Origin: Pedobacter rhizosphaerae
GTDB taxonomy: Bacteria > Bacteroidota > Bacteroidia > Sphingobacteriales > Sphingobacteriaceae
Length of the DNA: 64,000 nt
Direction: 5' to 3'
NCBI RefSeq assembly: GCF_900111155.1
Contig: NZ_FOGG01000006.1
Span: 181,101 to 245,100 of the forward strand
Within the stretch, counting starts at the first letter, position 1; the number at the start of each line of letters is the position of its first letter. The notes beneath the pieces were generated by a model. The model was not told where the DNA came from. It made no database searches and worked only from the letters and a program-made list of their open reading frames with translations. Of this stretch, positions 63,705 to 64,000 are shown in pieces. The position numbers and the translations under genes are program-made.

Positions 63705-64000
63705 GAGGCTGTCTCAAAATAAATGAGGCAGCTTTTTTGTATTTAAATAAATCCTATGTGTTATTTCTTTGTTGCTGGCTAGAAATGTTTATTTATCCAG
63801 CATTTTGTTAAAAAGAGCAAAAGCAAGTCTTTTTAGGCTGCTTTTTTTCTAACATTTTGTGCAATTGCCAATAATCCCCATTCTATTGCCACTTTTTCTT
63901 TCCCCCGAAGCATGAAGCGGCGGAACCCGTGGTTCTGTTTAATATTCCCGAACACTGGTTCAACATCATGACACCTTTGCTTTCTTTTTTCAACTCCCTT
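63705..64000. mobile_element. Left end of an insertion sequence, cut by the window edge
   Basis: The phrase GAGGCTGTCTCAAAATAAA at 63705-63723, followed by TGAGGCAGCTTTTTTG, looks like a terminal inverted repeat region of an IS1182-like element. The transposase C-terminus lies inside on the minus strand (63833-64000). The other end, its full transposase and any target duplication are outside the window. Confidence 0.8.
63833..64000 (-). CDS. IS1182-like transposase, C-terminal 55 residues
   Basis: Read on the minus strand from position 64000 without a start: KGVEKRKQRCHDVEPVFGNI, then KQNHGFRRFMLRGKEK and VAIEWGLLAIAQNVRKKAA, stop at 63833-63835. The VEPVFGxIKxNxGFRRFxLRG and VxxEW pattern is typical of the end of the DDE transposase of IS1182/IS4-related families. 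There is no frameshift in the visible part, so the element may be intact. Confidence 0.9.
   Translation of the reverse strand, partial: KGVEKRKQRCHDVEPVFGNIKQNHGFRRFMLRGKEKVAIEWGLLAIAQNVRKKAA

Overview
The window looks like chromosome from a Bacteroidota bacterium of the family Sphingobacteriaceae, most likely Pedobacter or a close relative. The reasons are a SusC/SusD outer-membrane pair, Bacteroidota-specific families (DUF4199, BatA, DUF3829-like, acyl-CoA reductase of the LuxC type, bifunctional HisB in a compact his operon), promoters of the TTTG / TAnnTTTG type, AT-rich intergenic DNA and many non-ATG starts. Genus-level placement is inference.

Layout. 1-13.5 kb is a carbohydrate-use region: a SusD-like lipoprotein (cut by the window edge) and its SusC transporter, a GH97 glycosidase, a large secreted DUF5695-like protein and a modular GH127-type beta-L-arabinofuranosidase. 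13.8-18.5 kb holds two VOC proteins, an ABC-F ATPase, a small lipoprotein, a Fic protein and tRNA-Leu(CAA). 18.5-33.6 kb is a long, mostly minus-strand housekeeping stretch: DUF3817, HscB, RseP, DXR, a GH3-family protein, two GT2 glycosyltransferases, DUF4199, a catalytically degenerate dihydroorotase, a BatA protein and an L,D-transpeptidase.

33.7-41.6 kb is a complete histidine operon, hisG-D-C-B-H-A-F-IE. It is preceded by a good Bacteroidota promoter and a His-rich 15-codon leader peptide with alternative RNA pairings, so it is probably attenuated. A small membrane ORF and palindromic repeats interrupt the operon. 41.9-44.1 kb carries a WD40 protein, an NlpC/P60 peptidase and a universal stress protein. 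44.7-49.1 kb has a 4Fe-4S ferredoxin, a LuxC-like reductase, FtsE with a small partner, and grpE-dnaJ. 49.2-59.2 kb is mainly minus strand: a DUF3829-like lipoprotein, Ppx/GppA (plus strand), Maf, a Spy-like protein, a tandem Usp, a KdsC-like phosphatase, IscX, a 2Fe-2S ferredoxin, a DUF2520 protein, CcmF and CcmE. 59.4-63.6 kb is a three-gene set of unknown envelope proteins. The right edge cuts into an insertion sequence with an IS1182-like transposase C-terminus.

The strongest unusual signals are the histidine leader/attenuator, a dihydroorotase homologue that has lost nearly all metal ligands, a 48-bp perfect palindrome upstream of the tandem Usp gene, a four-copy 107-bp tandem repeat, a duplicated 326-bp intergenic element whose core recurs inside the his operon, and a heptamer array just before the WD40 gene. 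Repeats concentrate in gaps between convergent genes. I see no clear new defence system, CRISPR array or prophage.
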